Positions 14,736-23,525 of a stretch of 64,000 nucleotides of DNA are shown piece by piece (the stretch's first letter is position 1; every line of letters starts with the position of its first letter). The notes under the pieces were generated by a model. The model saw nothing but the letters and a program-made list of their open reading frames with translations. It was not told the DNA's origin and searched no databases. The DNA is taken from positions 62,001 to 126,000 of the forward strand of contig VXMD01000082.1 of assembly GCA_009841255.1 (NCBI GenBank), read 5' to 3'. This DNA is from Candidatus Poribacteria bacterium (GTDB lineage Bacteria > Poribacteria > WGA-4E > WGA-3G). The position numbers were made by a program, and so were the translations under genes.

Positions 14736-17681
14736 TTATTTACGAGACAGAGCGTAATTTTCTTCCTCAAGTGAGATGTGGAACATCCTACGCTGTTGGG
14801 TCAGAATATGAAGCCTATTGCGGTCGACGGCAAGCGAGAGAACCTTACCCGGAACGCTTGGAGAAATCTGTTCCAATTTATTATCAGCATCCAAATGGTA
14901 GACTCCCGTATCACCGGCACCATACACACGGGTGTGATCTATAGCGAATCGGTCTATGACGATACGCTCACCTGTTCCATCGGTTAGCACTCGCCAGTGT
15001 GCGCCGGTTTGGGAACTCAAGACCCCTTTATCTGTTGCAATGTAAACCGTCGAGCCTGTAAAGACGATCTCCTTGAAACGGGTAAAGGAAAATGGAAGGC
15101 TTGACGTAACGTCTCTCCAACTATCCCCGCCATCAAGCGATTGAAACAACTTGCCATCTTGTTTGCCTACATAGACGACTTTCCCTGAGGCCGCTAACTT
15201 GAATCCATTTTTCAAATCCTTATCCACCTGTTCGTTGGTGTCTACCAATCCAGTATCTTTCCACTCTGCATCGCCGGGTTGCCATTTGAGAAGTTTTCCC
15301 TTATATTCGGCGTAAAACGTCTTGTCACTGATGGCAAACGATCCAACTTCTGTAAAGTCGGTAATCGTGTTCAACATGGTTGTCAATTGGTCGCCTTTTT
15401 CTACGCTATTGGGTCGAGTTTCTCTATCAAAAGCAGGAATACCGTGAACCGGAATAAATTCATTGCGCTTCGCGGATAAATAAAAGACGCGCACATTTTC
15501 CGCTTCAGGCACAATTTCATAAAGAACACCATCTGCAACGACTAACCTTGAATCAAATGAGAAATCAACGAGAAGCTGTTCCTCCGCTATGGGTTCAAGC
15601 GTGCGGTCATTAACAACTGAACCAATGCCTTTCCACGACACACCACCATCGGTTGATTCGGCAATAGCACTACCAGTATGTGCATAAAGTCTATTATTGT
15701 GTACAACCAAATTCAGTACCCTGGTTCCTACCATCCCATTCATAAAGGAATGCCACGATTTTCCGCCATCAACCGTGCGCTGAATACCGAACCCACCCGC
15801 TTTATAAAACGTGTTCTCATCTACAGCCACAACTGGAAATCTACTCACCATAAATGAATTCGGGTCAAACCCAAGGCTTATCCACGTTTGTCCCCGATCT
15901 GTTGAGTAGAAATTGGAGGCACCTGTCACCAGAAGTGCTTCGCCAGCAACCGAAATCTTCATACCAGATGGTACCCTCATAAACGAGGATTTACTCGTAG
16001 GCGTTATTTCAGTCCATGTCGCTCCTAAGTCAGCTGAGCGGAAAATCCTCTTTGAATCTAAATCTTTGACGCGTACCACTGGTCTTCTCTCGCGTGGACT
16101 TAATTCATGTGGTTTTACAATAGAAAGATCAGGGGCTGTTGCAACATAGAGGTCGTTTTTCATGACCTCCAAGGAATGAATGGCTTGTGATGGGGTCACA
16201 GGTAATTGTTGCCAAACACCTAAGCCAAAACGATAAAGCCCTCTGTTTGTACCAGCGAATAGTGTATTTCCAATTGTTGCCACTGCTGAGATTTTTTTCT
16301 CGGTCAATCCATTGTTAATAGGGGTCCAATGTGTGCCAGCATCCGTAGAGCGGAATACACCTTTGTTTTGAAGGGCAAGATACATCGCAATATCTGTTCG
16401 CGAGTTATCCGATCGTGTTTCATTCATCACAATGAGTCCTACGGCATGTCCCTTTGGCCGCGGGCAAAATACCTTCCACGTCTTACCTTCATCGGTAGAA
16501 GCAAATATCTCATCAGTAGCGACGATATAGGAAGTGCCTGCATACTCCGCCATAGGCATTCGGTTCCCTTTGATTGGAGCACTTATGTTGACTGGCATCC
16601 ACGTGGTTGTATCTGCTGGCAACCTATAGACTCCTGTTGGTGAAGCAGCGTAAAGCATTCCCGTGGACGTGGCAAAAATGTCAAATATAGGACCGGTTTG
16701 CGGTGCAATTGTCTGGGTCCATTGCAAGGTAGAAGACTTGGAGAAATTTACCCCCTCAGTGGGTGTTAGGACGGTATTAGAAATCTGCGCGCCGGTGCTG
16801 ACGTTTTTATCGGTGGTAACAGCACGTCCGACCTGATTTCGCACATTCGGTTTTGATTCAATATCAAGAACAATAGGTGCGTCAATAATTTCAATTGTGG
16901 GTTCAGATTGTGCCTCGAAACTATACGGCTTCTGAAAATAGTTAAGGTATTGATTGCTCAAACCCAATAGGAGCAGTGTCACCAAAACCACGGCTGCACC
17001 GAAAGCCGCCCACGGGAGTAGCGGCTTTCCAGCCGTAGGTGGCGTTAATTTAATATCGGCGACTTTCTGAACAATGCTCTCTGTTAGGCTGGCTGGTAAT
17101 GGCACGCTTCCGAGGACCTCTTGAACTAAGAGTTCTTCATCCTGTTTTAGACGTTCTCGTGCCCGCTGGAGTCGACTCGTGATTGTATGCACCGAGACCC
17201 CTAAAAATTTGCTAATTTCCTTTGTCGTCATTTCACCGAGATAGTAGAGCGTCATGACAGTGCGTTCGCTCTCGGGCAGTTTTTCCAGAAGTTTCTTAAC
17301 GAGTTCGTGACGATGCTCTCGGGCGTCCGTTTCGTGTTGCTCCGAAATATAGCGTTCATAAGACGTTCTGTGTACCTCTGCCACGGGGACATCCTCCAGT
17401 GATCCTATTAGAGATTTGTTGCCTTGGAGCCAAGTATTACAGAGTCGGTTTGTGATGACATAAAGCCACCCAGAGAACTGATTGGGGTCCTTTAGCTTTG
17501 GGAGATGCTTGTATACTCGAACAAAGGCGTCCTGGGTAATCTCTTCGGCATGATGAAAATCACCGATCCTCCGCCAAGCCAAAGCGTGAACACCTTTTTG
17601 ATGTTTTTTGACTAAAGCAGTGAATGCTTCGCTGTCGCCTGACAAAATCCTGCGGATGAGTTGAACATCATCTTCTACCAT
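14736..17681 (-). CDS. ECF sigma factor fused through a membrane helix to a beta-propeller
   Basis: A 981-residue protein. Residues 1-185 form a complete ECF sigma factor: region 2 (HAEEITQDAFVRVYKHL, then FSGWLYVITNRLCNTWL) and region 4 (ERTVMTLYYLGEMTTKEISKFLGVSVHTITSRLQRARERL). A single membrane helix spans about 221-241. The rest is a BNR/Ycf48-like beta-propeller with repeated F-x-S-T-D-x-G-x-T-W motifs (STDEGKTW, STDAGTHW, SADLGATW, STDRGQTW). The propeller is expected outside the cytoplasm with the sigma part inside, making a one-piece membrane sensor. It heads a unit with the two ABC-2 permeases. Confidence 0.85.
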   Translation of the reverse strand: MVEDDVQLIRRILSGDSEAFTALVKKHQKGVHALAWRRIGDFHHAEEITQDAFVRVYKHLPKLKDPNQFSGWLYVITNRLCNTWLQGNKSLIGSLEDVPVAEVHRTSYERYISEQHETDAREHRHELVKKLLEKLPESERTVMTLYYLGEMTTKEISKFLGVSVHTITSRLQRARERLKQDEELLVQEVLGSVPLPASLTESIVQKVADIKLTPPTAGKPLLPWAAFGAAVVLVTLLLLGLSNQYLNYFQKPYSFEAQSEPTIEIIDAPIVLDIESKPNVRNQVGRAVTTDKNVSTGAQISNTVLTPTEGVNFSKSSTLQWTQTIAPQTGPIFDIFATSTGMLYAASPTGVYRLPADTTTWMPVNISAPIKGNRMPMAEYAGTSYIVATDEIFASTDEGKTWKVFCPRPKGHAVGLIVMNETRSDNSRTDIAMYLALQNKGVFRSTDAGTHWTPINNGLTEKKISAVATIGNTLFAGTNRGLYRFGLGVWQQLPVTPSQAIHSLEVMKNDLYVATAPDLSIVKPHELSPRERRPVVRVKDLDSKRIFRSADLGATWTEITPTSKSSFMRVPSGMKISVAGEALLVTGASNFYSTDRGQTWISLGFDPNSFMVSRFPVVAVDENTFYKAGGFGIQRTVDGGKSWHSFMNGMVGTRVLNLVVHNNRLYAHTGSAIAESTDGGVSWKGIGSVVNDRTLEPIAEEQLLVDFSFDSRLVVADGVLYEIVPEAENVRVFYLSAKRNEFIPVHGIPAFDRETRPNSVEKGDQLTTMLNTITDFTEVGSFAISDKTFYAEYKGKLLKWQPGDAEWKDTGLVDTNEQVDKDLKNGFKLAASGKVVYVGKQDGKLFQSLDGGDSWRDVTSSLPFSFTRFKEIVFTGSTVYIATDKGVLSSQTGAHWRVLTDGTGERIVIDRFAIDHTRVYGAGDTGVYHLDADNKLEQISPSVPGKVLSLAVDRNRLHILTQQRRMFHISLEEENYALSRK

Positions 17682-17806
17682 TAGAATTCTCCATCATGAA
17701 CAGATTTGGGAAAACTTCCCTTGTGGGTACCGACAAATTCTCCAGATTCCTTTGCTTTCCTCGCAAATAGTATACCAAACACAATAGTGAACCGAAACCC
17801 TTAATT

Positions 17807-17850
17807 AAAGACTGCATTTTTTAACAAAAAACGTGCATAATCTGAAAAAA
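17807..17850 (-). promoter_or_regulatory. Shared upstream element, copy 2
   Basis: It differs from the element at 25290-25333 at only about five of 45 positions and has the same block order as 666-710. It lies about 125 bp before the sigma/propeller start. The regulatory role is inferred from conservation in front of three separate units. Confidence 0.55.
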
Positions 17851-17930
17851 ATTGAAAAAATAGTTCAAATTCCCATTTTTCAAGCAGATTTTTCAAATTC
17901 CCATGTCATACGCCCGGAAGATGTCAAGAT

Positions 17931-19838
17931 TCATTCGCAAGGTGTTCCGCTCGCCCGGAAGAGTTGATTCGCTCGAAATTGATGTCCATCCACTAAGATC
18001 GTCGGGGAGGCTTTAATGCCTAATTCCGCGGCGCGCGTGATGTTCTCTCGGAAGAGTTGTTCCGCTTCCGGACTGTCAAACAACGCCTGAATCTTCGCGA
18101 CATCAATGCCGTGTTTCTCTGCACAGTTCTCCCAGCTCTTATCCAGTTTCTTACCCCGGCATAAGATATAGTCGAGGTACCGATTCGGGTATTCTTGTGC
18201 TATGAGGAGCTGCCGAATATTCTCCGCCACTTCCGGATAGCCGTGAAGACTCGTAAACGGCGTTATGTCTTGTGCAGAAGATTCCTTCTTCTCTCGGGCA
18301 ATAAACTGGAGCTTGAATTCGATCTCATCGCCAAATTCCTTCACGATTGGAAGCAGTTTCTCTTCGGCTTGAACGCCATACGGGCAATAACTCATCACAA
18401 AGAGTTCGAGTGTCGGTTTCCCCACCCGTGCGATGCGGGAGGTCAGGAGTTCTTCCAAGTTCATCGGCTCGCGGCTATGATCGATGTCCTTGGCATGCAA
18501 TGCCACTACTTCAACGAATCCGGGCGAATGTTTTGTGTCGTGGCATTCCAAACAGAGCGAGGTGTCGGCACCGCTGCGGATATTGCTCTTTTTCGGGTTG
18601 CCGACGTGCTGCTTGCCGGGACCGTGGCAGGTCTCACATTGCACCCCTTTGAATGCGGAATCTTGGGCACCTATCTGGAAACCCGTTGGATACCCAAAAC
18701 CGGTGGTATGGCAGGAGACACATCCTGCGTCAAAGTATCGTTCCTTTTTCAAGAGTGTTTGATAGGCGAAAGCGTGACGCGTCGCGGACCATTGAAGATA
18801 CTCTTGTTCATGGCATCGCTGACACGCCGTCGCTGAGACGTACCCGTTTTCCTGTTGTTGTTCTAATGTCTGTTCGGCAAACAGGAGAGGGACCAGCGTG
18901 CGGTTTTCTTCGGAGCCGTTTTGATAAAAATCTGTGAGCAACTGACGGATGGGTTTCGACTCGCCGACCTCCCCCGTCAATGCTAGTTCCGTGGCGTAAT
19001 GGCGTCCCAATTTTCCGCTCGCATCTATCCAGAGTGCCAACACGCCCAACGTTTTGCCTTCAGGTTTACAACCGACATAAAGCGTCCTATCTTCGGACAC
19101 CGTCGCGTCAATCTCATCGCGGCAGATGACGACATCGATATGCTCAGTTCCTTCGGGATCGCCCAAAGCGACAATAACATCTGCTGTCGGAGGCACGCCA
19201 TCACGATGATCGTGATCGCGTGACCTCCGAAGTGATGCCATTTCTTTGTCTGCCACACCAGTGACAAAACCGATAGTGTATTGTCCGATCTGTTTAATGA
19301 CAAACGGCTGTGTAAAGTCCTCTCCTGTCGCGCTTGGTGCTAAGAATGGGAACGTCGCAACGGCACGCTGCTGACGTAGATAGGTATCGTCATACGCGAG
19401 ATCCGATTTACTGAGTGCCACGGCGTCGTATTTCATTGTTGACATCGCCACCAAGTTGACCTCACACCGCTTCGCATCTATCTCTGCGTTCCCATCAAAA
19501 ATGTCTCCGGCATCCACCAGAAGCGTTGGGAATCCGAGTTTCCGAATCTGTTCCACAGCGTAAGCACGTCTTGAGAGTCCACCAGACTGCTCTTGATAAC
19601 ACCCGCACGGCTCCAAGTGACTCTTCGTGCCACCCGTATACAAGATAATCACCGAAGGTGGCTCGCCGTTTTTAAGTGCTGATAGCACGGTTTCCAAGCG
19701 ATCTCCAGAAACCGGACGGGCGTGTCGTTTCGTTTCTTGTATCTGTTTTAGCCTTTGAGATTCTGTCCATTGTGAGTAAAGAGGCGGTAACGTTACCGCC
19801 ACTGTTAAAAGTATTAAAACTAAGACTGCACGTTTCAT
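17931..19838 (-). CDS. Nucleotidase-like / tetraheme cytochrome c / thioredoxin-like fusion, exported
   Basis: A 635-residue protein with an N-terminal signal sequence (MKRAVLVLILLTVAVTLPPL). Residues about 50-290 resemble a metallophosphatase fold with EPCGCYQEQSGGLSRR and VDAGDIF. Four haem-binding CxxCH motifs follow at 339, 373, 401 and 429. From about 475 a DsbA/thioredoxin-like domain has SYCPYG and a cis-Pro-like SPTILVDG. Residues 204-218 (RRSRDHDHRDGVPPT) come from a 45-bp palindromic insertion. It is the last gene of the operon encoding a six-Cys peptide, so a role in redox or disulfide chemistry of that peptide is plausible. A sulfur-cycle role is an alternative. Confidence 0.7.
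   Translation of the reverse strand: MKRAVLVLILLTVAVTLPPLYSQWTESQRLKQIQETKRHARPVSGDRLETVLSALKNGEPPSVIILYTGGTKSHLEPCGCYQEQSGGLSRRAYAVEQIRKLGFPTLLVDAGDIFDGNAEIDAKRCEVNLVAMSTMKYDAVALSKSDLAYDDTYLRQQRAVATFPFLAPSATGEDFTQPFVIKQIGQYTIGFVTGVADKEMASLRRSRDHDHRDGVPPTADVIVALGDPEGTEHIDVVICRDEIDATVSEDRTLYVGCKPEGKTLGVLALWIDASGKLGRHYATELALTGEVGESKPIRQLLTDFYQNGSEENRTLVPLLFAEQTLEQQQENGYVSATACQRCHEQEYLQWSATRHAFAYQTLLKKERYFDAGCVSCHTTGFGYPTGFQIGAQDSAFKGVQCETCHGPGKQHVGNPKKSNIRSGADTSLCLECHDTKHSPGFVEVVALHAKDIDHSREPMNLEELLTSRIARVGKPTLELFVMSYCPYGVQAEEKLLPIVKEFGDEIEFKLQFIAREKKESSAQDITPFTSLHGYPEVAENIRQLLIAQEYPNRYLDYILCRGKKLDKSWENCAEKHGIDVAKIQALFDSPEAEQLFRENITRAAELGIKASPTILVDGHQFRANQLFRASGTPCE
19186..19230 (-). repeat. 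45-bp in-frame palindromic element, copy A
   Basis: It lies inside the nucleotidase/cytochrome gene and matches 23206-23250 at 44 of 45 bases. The ends GGAGG and CCTCC and the centre pair to form a long imperfect hairpin. It is exactly 15 codons and is read in the same frame in both genes, giving RRSRDHDHRDGVPPT. This is comparable to Rickettsia palindromic elements. Confidence 0.9.
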
Positions 19839-19912
19839 AAAATTAATTAAATCAAAAGTTCTTGATTTGTAATCCTTTTTTTAAGTTATCAGTTACCAGT
19901 GTCCAGTTAAGA

Positions 19913-19939
19913 GTAGGGGTTGGGTAACCCAATCCTTAC
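19913..19939. repeat. 27-bp GTAGGGG palindrome
   Basis: A degenerate copy of the family GTAGGGGCGAGGT-N-ACCTCGCCCCTAC. It lies between the cytochrome fusion and the peptidase, next to ATTTTCGTTTAACGA, another short sequence that recurs near 57790 and 63765. Confidence 0.7.
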
Positions 19940-19998
19940 AGAGATTTTCGTTTAACGACGCCTCTTGTGACTGGCCACTGGTTACTTCTTTGCCAAAA

Positions 19999-21135
19999 TC
20001 AAAACAGTTGTATGAGTTTCAGGTAAAAGGGACCTTGGCAAAGAATCGTGAGAAGGGTACCGACAGTGATCACGGGAGCAAAGCGAATCGCGGGTTGAAC
20101 CCTTATCTGATTCCCGAATTCGGCGAGTGCGCCCTCCACTGCGAGGTGCTGCAATTGTGCTATCTTCTCGGTGTCAAGTCCCGCAGGATCGGGTGAGATA
20201 ACGATGTTATCATCGTGGCCGCTTGAAAACTCAACCTGTTTCTTCTCGTAACGGACAGTACCATCGGGTTGTGAAACCCGAACGATCTGTTCAGCGGGAA
20301 TCATACCGATTTGGAGATCCTTTACATCAACGGCATGCTCTAACGTCAGACGTGCTAAACTCAACACCAACTGCTTCGTAACCACGAAAGCAAGGAGATA
20401 GAGTCCTAAGAAGAAGGCAAAACCGGAGAGAAGTGCTGGCACAGACGGGCTTGACCGCACTGCGAGCCAGACACATGCAAACCCGACACTCGCGTAATAG
20501 ACCGGCGTTTTGGGCACGGGTGATAGCAATTTCTGTATTAAAACGAATGTCACTAAAACCGAGACCAGACGCAGAAACGGGTCGGGATGCCATCCAAGCA
20601 GCGCCAACAAGGGAGTCAATGCGGTTCCAACACCTATGAAGAAAAGGACATTGAAAAGTTTTTCAAGAAGGGATGCTTTTTGGAAGTTCACCATCAAGAA
20701 ACCGCGGAAAAGCGCCAATTTGTTTGGCACCGATACAAATCTGAAAAGTAGGTACCCCAGCATCCCAACTGAATACGGAATAATAATATTCAGGGCAAGG
20801 ATCAAAGGTGGAAAACTCAAGGGACCATTCAAGTTTCTGAAAAGCGATAGTGGAAAAATCAGACACAATCCCCAGAAGAGTTTGGAATCTCCGGGTGAGA
20901 AGACCCCGAACCAATAGAGGGCAAAGCCCATAAGCCCACTCCCAAGGAAAAGCGCTAAGATATAGAGCGGTGTTGTTGTGCCGAGATACCACGCCATCAA
21001 TTGACTCAGCGTCCCTCCATAAAGGAGTCCGAGCGAGCAGACGTTGTAGATCTTCTGTGTCTTCAGATCGGTATAACTGGCGTATCCACAGAAAATAAGC
21101 GCTAAAAAAATAAGAAAGTATTCATAGATTGACAT
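19999..21135 (-). CDS. A24 prepilin-peptidase-like membrane protease
   Basis: A 378-residue polytopic membrane protein. The N-terminal part has the two conserved aspartates of A24 aspartic proteases: YTDLKTQKIYN at about 22-32 and SPGDSKLFW near 80, the GxGD-type motif. It lacks the N-terminal cysteine/methylation domain of classical PilD, like CpaA/TadV enzymes, but carries about 200 extra residues with more membrane segments and a soluble C-terminal domain. It follows a gene for a Cys-rich peptide whose leader resembles a Flp pilin, so it may remove that leader. No pilus genes are nearby. Confidence 0.7.
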   Translation of the reverse strand: MSIYEYFLIFLALIFCGYASYTDLKTQKIYNVCSLGLLYGGTLSQLMAWYLGTTTPLYILALFLGSGLMGFALYWFGVFSPGDSKLFWGLCLIFPLSLFRNLNGPLSFPPLILALNIIIPYSVGMLGYLLFRFVSVPNKLALFRGFLMVNFQKASLLEKLFNVLFFIGVGTALTPLLALLGWHPDPFLRLVSVLVTFVLIQKLLSPVPKTPVYYASVGFACVWLAVRSSPSVPALLSGFAFFLGLYLLAFVVTKQLVLSLARLTLEHAVDVKDLQIGMIPAEQIVRVSQPDGTVRYEKKQVEFSSGHDDNIVISPDPAGLDTEKIAQLQHLAVEGALAEFGNQIRVQPAIRFAPVITVGTLLTILCQGPFYLKLIQLF

Positions 21136-21437
21136 CTTACAACAAAAACCTCTCGTTTAACTCAAAGTCAGTGAACATAAGGCAATCTTGATTAATAGAC
21201 GCTAAAAATCGCGAGAGTTCGCAACATTTCAAAATTGCGTCTTTTCGCTGACTTGCGTAAAAAAGGGAATTAATTAAGCGAGGATAGTCGGCACAGGACG
21301 AAAACCACAGTCCTGATAGCCTTCAACACCGGTAGGGAGCTCGCTGTGGAAAGCAAACACCGACTACACGCTATGCGAGTTGGTGAAAGGTCGGTCCCAC
21401 ACTGAGGAACGGTGAGACCAACTGAAATGAATTAATG
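21136..21437. other. Intergenic region with possible peptide remnant
   Basis: On the minus strand an open stretch of 27 codons around 21283-21368 ends in YQDCGFRPVPTILA but has no convincing start or ribosome-binding site and is preceded by an in-frame TAG. It may be a decayed second peptide or the lost tail of the precursor. Nothing else is recognised. Confidence 0.3.
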
Positions 21438-21704
21438 TTAGAGATCCATGCATTTAGAGCTCCATGTCCCCAAACAGGTCCCATAATCGATTGGACCACT
21501 ACAGGTATAGAAACAACCTTCTCCTGAATCACAGTCACTGTCGTCCGCGCACTCAAATCCAGCCTGAACGGGTGAGGGGACCATCGTCTGTGCTAACAAA
21601 ACACTCCCTGTCGCTACACCGAGTGCAAGGGGGGCTTTGGCACTGACGCGTCCATCTTCGGACTCAAGGAACCGCTTGATTTTACTGCGGATGTTATTCT
21701 TCAT
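21438..21704 (-). CDS. Six-cysteine secreted peptide precursor with pilin-like leader
   Basis: An 88-residue peptide. The leader has a basic start and KRFLESEDGR, then a hydrophobic stretch of about 20 residues (LALGVATGSVLLAQTMV). This resembles Flp-type prepilins, where A24 peptidases cut after the Gly, but VQA-GF at 47-51 also fits a signal peptidase I site. The core has six cysteines at 52, 58, 64, 68, 77 and 85, enough for three disulfides, and many Ser/Thr that could be glycosylated. The ATG follows directly on the stop of the upstream glycosyltransferase (TAAATG) with AAAGGAG inside that gene. The best guess is a secreted glycosylated Cys-rich peptide. Confidence 0.7.
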   Translation of the reverse strand: MKNNIRSKIKRFLESEDGRVSAKAPLALGVATGSVLLAQTMVPSPVQAGFECADDSDCDSGEGCFYTCSGPIDYGTCLGTWSSKCMDL

Positions 21705-23504
21705 TTATGCCTTTTCTCCTTTCTGCTGGTGCTCCACTCCAGCGAGATTGATTTCCACACGGTTAGGAGGAAACCCATTTCCAGCACGAATTGCCTCGCA
21801 AGTGGGAGTAGAGCCCTCCCGCTGGAAATGCTTAAAAACCGATTCTACTTCAGCAGGTGTGTGCTTCTCAGCTAACACACTTGCCAAAGCCGTTTTAAGG
21901 CTATCATATCTGTTGATTCCCAACCGATACGTGCAGGACCTTAAGGTACCCGTATCGGGCTCGTACCGACGACAGAAAATCGGTGGGTAGGGGCTGGGTG
22001 ACCCAGCCCGTAGGGGCGAGGTAACCCCGCCCCTACCATCGTCTGTTTTTCGTTGGAGACTCTCCTCAAACACTTTGACGAGTTCTCGCGCAGCGTCCTT
22101 CCGGGTATGTCGTTGAACAGTCTGATCTGTAAATCTTTCACGCAGTCCGTGCCTTTTGGAAGGCTGCAACCATTGGTGTATTGTTCTCGATAACTCCGCC
22201 ATCGGCACATGAAAATTGCCGAAGTTATCCCAGTCCGACTTCACGGCAACCCCAGCCTCCGCGACTTCCGTTGGCATCCCATACTTCGTCATTACGACAC
22301 AAGCGGCACCGTATGCCATCGCCTCCAAAACGATCGAAAGCGGCGTCCCTGGCATTGCGGGGAAGCACACCAGATCCAGTGCCTGAAAGAATATCGGTAA
22401 AACCGACCGAGTCTCCTCATCGTCAGCACTGAAAATCACCACGTTTTCCGGCAGATGGTAGGGGTTAGGTGACCCAGCCCCTACTAACATCGTGTCATAG
22501 ACAAAAATCGCGAGATGTCGGTTGGCGCGTGCAAATTCAGATATCCATGCTGCACCACGATTCGGTTCAAAACCAGAGATCAGTCCAACAATGGGTTGCT
22601 TTGTGAACATCGGCTTCTCAAAAATAGCGGCAGTATGCTGCTTCGCCAATGTCTTGTCACCCATCGGCGCAACGACATCTATTCCATCGGGAATCACTCG
22701 CACGTTTTCCGTAGACACCCCCAATTCAGCGAGCCACTCCTTCATCCACGAGGCTTTGACCACCAGTGTATCTATTGAACGCTGGAACGCACTGAGCGTC
22801 AGAAGGATTTTCGGCAAAGCGTGGCGCAACTGCTGGACACCGTCTATGCAGTGGACAACTGGGACATCAGGAACCCGGTAGTATAACAGGTCATCCGTCA
22901 AGAATTGTGAGAGGAGTAGGATACCGTCGTAATTATCCATCGCATACCAAGGCATCATCAAGGTGCCCTTGTCGGTTCCGTGTAAATTCCGAACCTGAAC
23001 GCTATCGAAAGTCTGAAGATCCTGCTTTTCTGCTTGGGAAAAAGCCAATGTTTCCAACTCAGCGAACTCTGAGAGGTTCGTCAAAAGTTGGTAGCGGTTC
23101 AATCCCGTAAAGTAGTCCAACGCTGACTTTTCCCTCGTAAAATGGAAGGGGACCAACACCTTCGGCTTCTGATTTGTAGTGGTTGGTTTCACCGCCTCTA
23201 CTTTTGTCGGAGGCACGCCATCGCGATGATCGTGATCGCGTGACCTCCGAGGGCGCAAAATGGAACCTTCCCTTCCGAGTCGTTCCAAACGTTCAATCCC
23301 GTCGAAGATAGCAGTTAATTTGTATTCCTGCTTCAATTCTTCTACGATTTGGTACCGCGTCTGTGCCTGATAACGGGACAGAACCTCCCATTCCACGTCG
23401 TTTACCTGAATGATGTCGCCCGTTTCAAGATCCGCGACATATTTGCGATCGTCTCGTTCAAATTTATGATGATGCCCCAAGTGGTAATGGGTGTGAGATA
23501 CCAT
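21705..23504 (-). CDS. Glycosyltransferase with PqqD-like N-terminus, degenerate donor motif
   Basis: A 599-residue protein. A His-rich start (HTHYHLGHHH) is followed by a PqqD-like domain at about 15-85 (YVADLETGDIIQVNDVEWEVL), the type that binds RiPP leaders. Residues 86-100 are the 45-bp palindrome insertion, lying at the domain junction. The GT-B part has VIPDGID and then GTPLSIVLE, so the first Glu of E-x7-E is Gly. Two more palindromic repeat sites (21987-22036, 22458-22484) are read through in the C-terminal third. It is 21 bp downstream of its paralogue and adjoins the peptide gene. Confidence 0.75.
   Translation of the reverse strand: MVSHTHYHLGHHHKFERDDRKYVADLETGDIIQVNDVEWEVLSRYQAQTRYQIVEELKQEYKLTAIFDGIERLERLGREGSILRPRRSRDHDHRDGVPPTKVEAVKPTTTNQKPKVLVPFHFTREKSALDYFTGLNRYQLLTNLSEFAELETLAFSQAEKQDLQTFDSVQVRNLHGTDKGTLMMPWYAMDNYDGILLLSQFLTDDLLYYRVPDVPVVHCIDGVQQLRHALPKILLTLSAFQRSIDTLVVKASWMKEWLAELGVSTENVRVIPDGIDVVAPMGDKTLAKQHTAAIFEKPMFTKQPIVGLISGFEPNRGAAWISEFARANRHLAIFVYDTMLVGAGSPNPYHLPENVVIFSADDEETRSVLPIFFQALDLVCFPAMPGTPLSIVLEAMAYGAACVVMTKYGMPTEVAEAGVAVKSDWDNFGNFHVPMAELSRTIHQWLQPSKRHGLRERFTDQTVQRHTRKDAARELVKVFEESLQRKTDDGRGGVTSPLRAGSPSPYPPIFCRRYEPDTGTLRSCTYRLGINRYDSLKTALASVLAEKHTPAEVESVFKHFQREGSTPTCEAIRAGNGFPPNRVEINLAGVEHQQKGEKA
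21987..22036. repeat. Two tandem GTAGGGG palindromes inside a gene
   Basis: GTAGGGGCTGGGTGACCC and GTAGGGGCGAGGTAACCC type units lie back to back. Together they add an in-frame Pro/Gly/Arg-rich linker to the C-terminal part of the glycosyltransferase. Confidence 0.85.
22458..22484. repeat. GTAGGGG palindrome inside a gene
   Basis: A 27-bp unit read in frame in the GT-B core of the glycosyltransferase, as part of LVGAGSPNPYHLP. It is the third copy in the same gene. Confidence 0.8.
23206..23250 (-). repeat. 45-bp in-frame palindromic element, copy B
   Basis: It has one mismatch against 19186-19230 and encodes the same 15 residues in the same frame. It joins the PqqD-like domain to the glycosyltransferase domain. 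Confidence 0.9.
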
Positions 23505-23525
23505 AATTTTATTCCTGTTCTATTT

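Noticed and set aside
18195-18836. Plus-strand open frame of 213 codons inside the cytochrome fusion
   Set aside because: The minus strand has four CxxCH motifs, a signal peptide and a thioredoxin domain; the plus-strand translation has no coherent features.
19999-21135. A24-like protein as part of a type IV pilus system
   Set aside because: No pilin, ATPase or secretin gene lies in the window; the peptide operon context is a better explanation.
21283-21368. Possible second small peptide gene after the six-Cys precursor
   Set aside because: Only 27 codons, no ribosome-binding site, and an in-frame stop right before it; reported only as a possible remnant.
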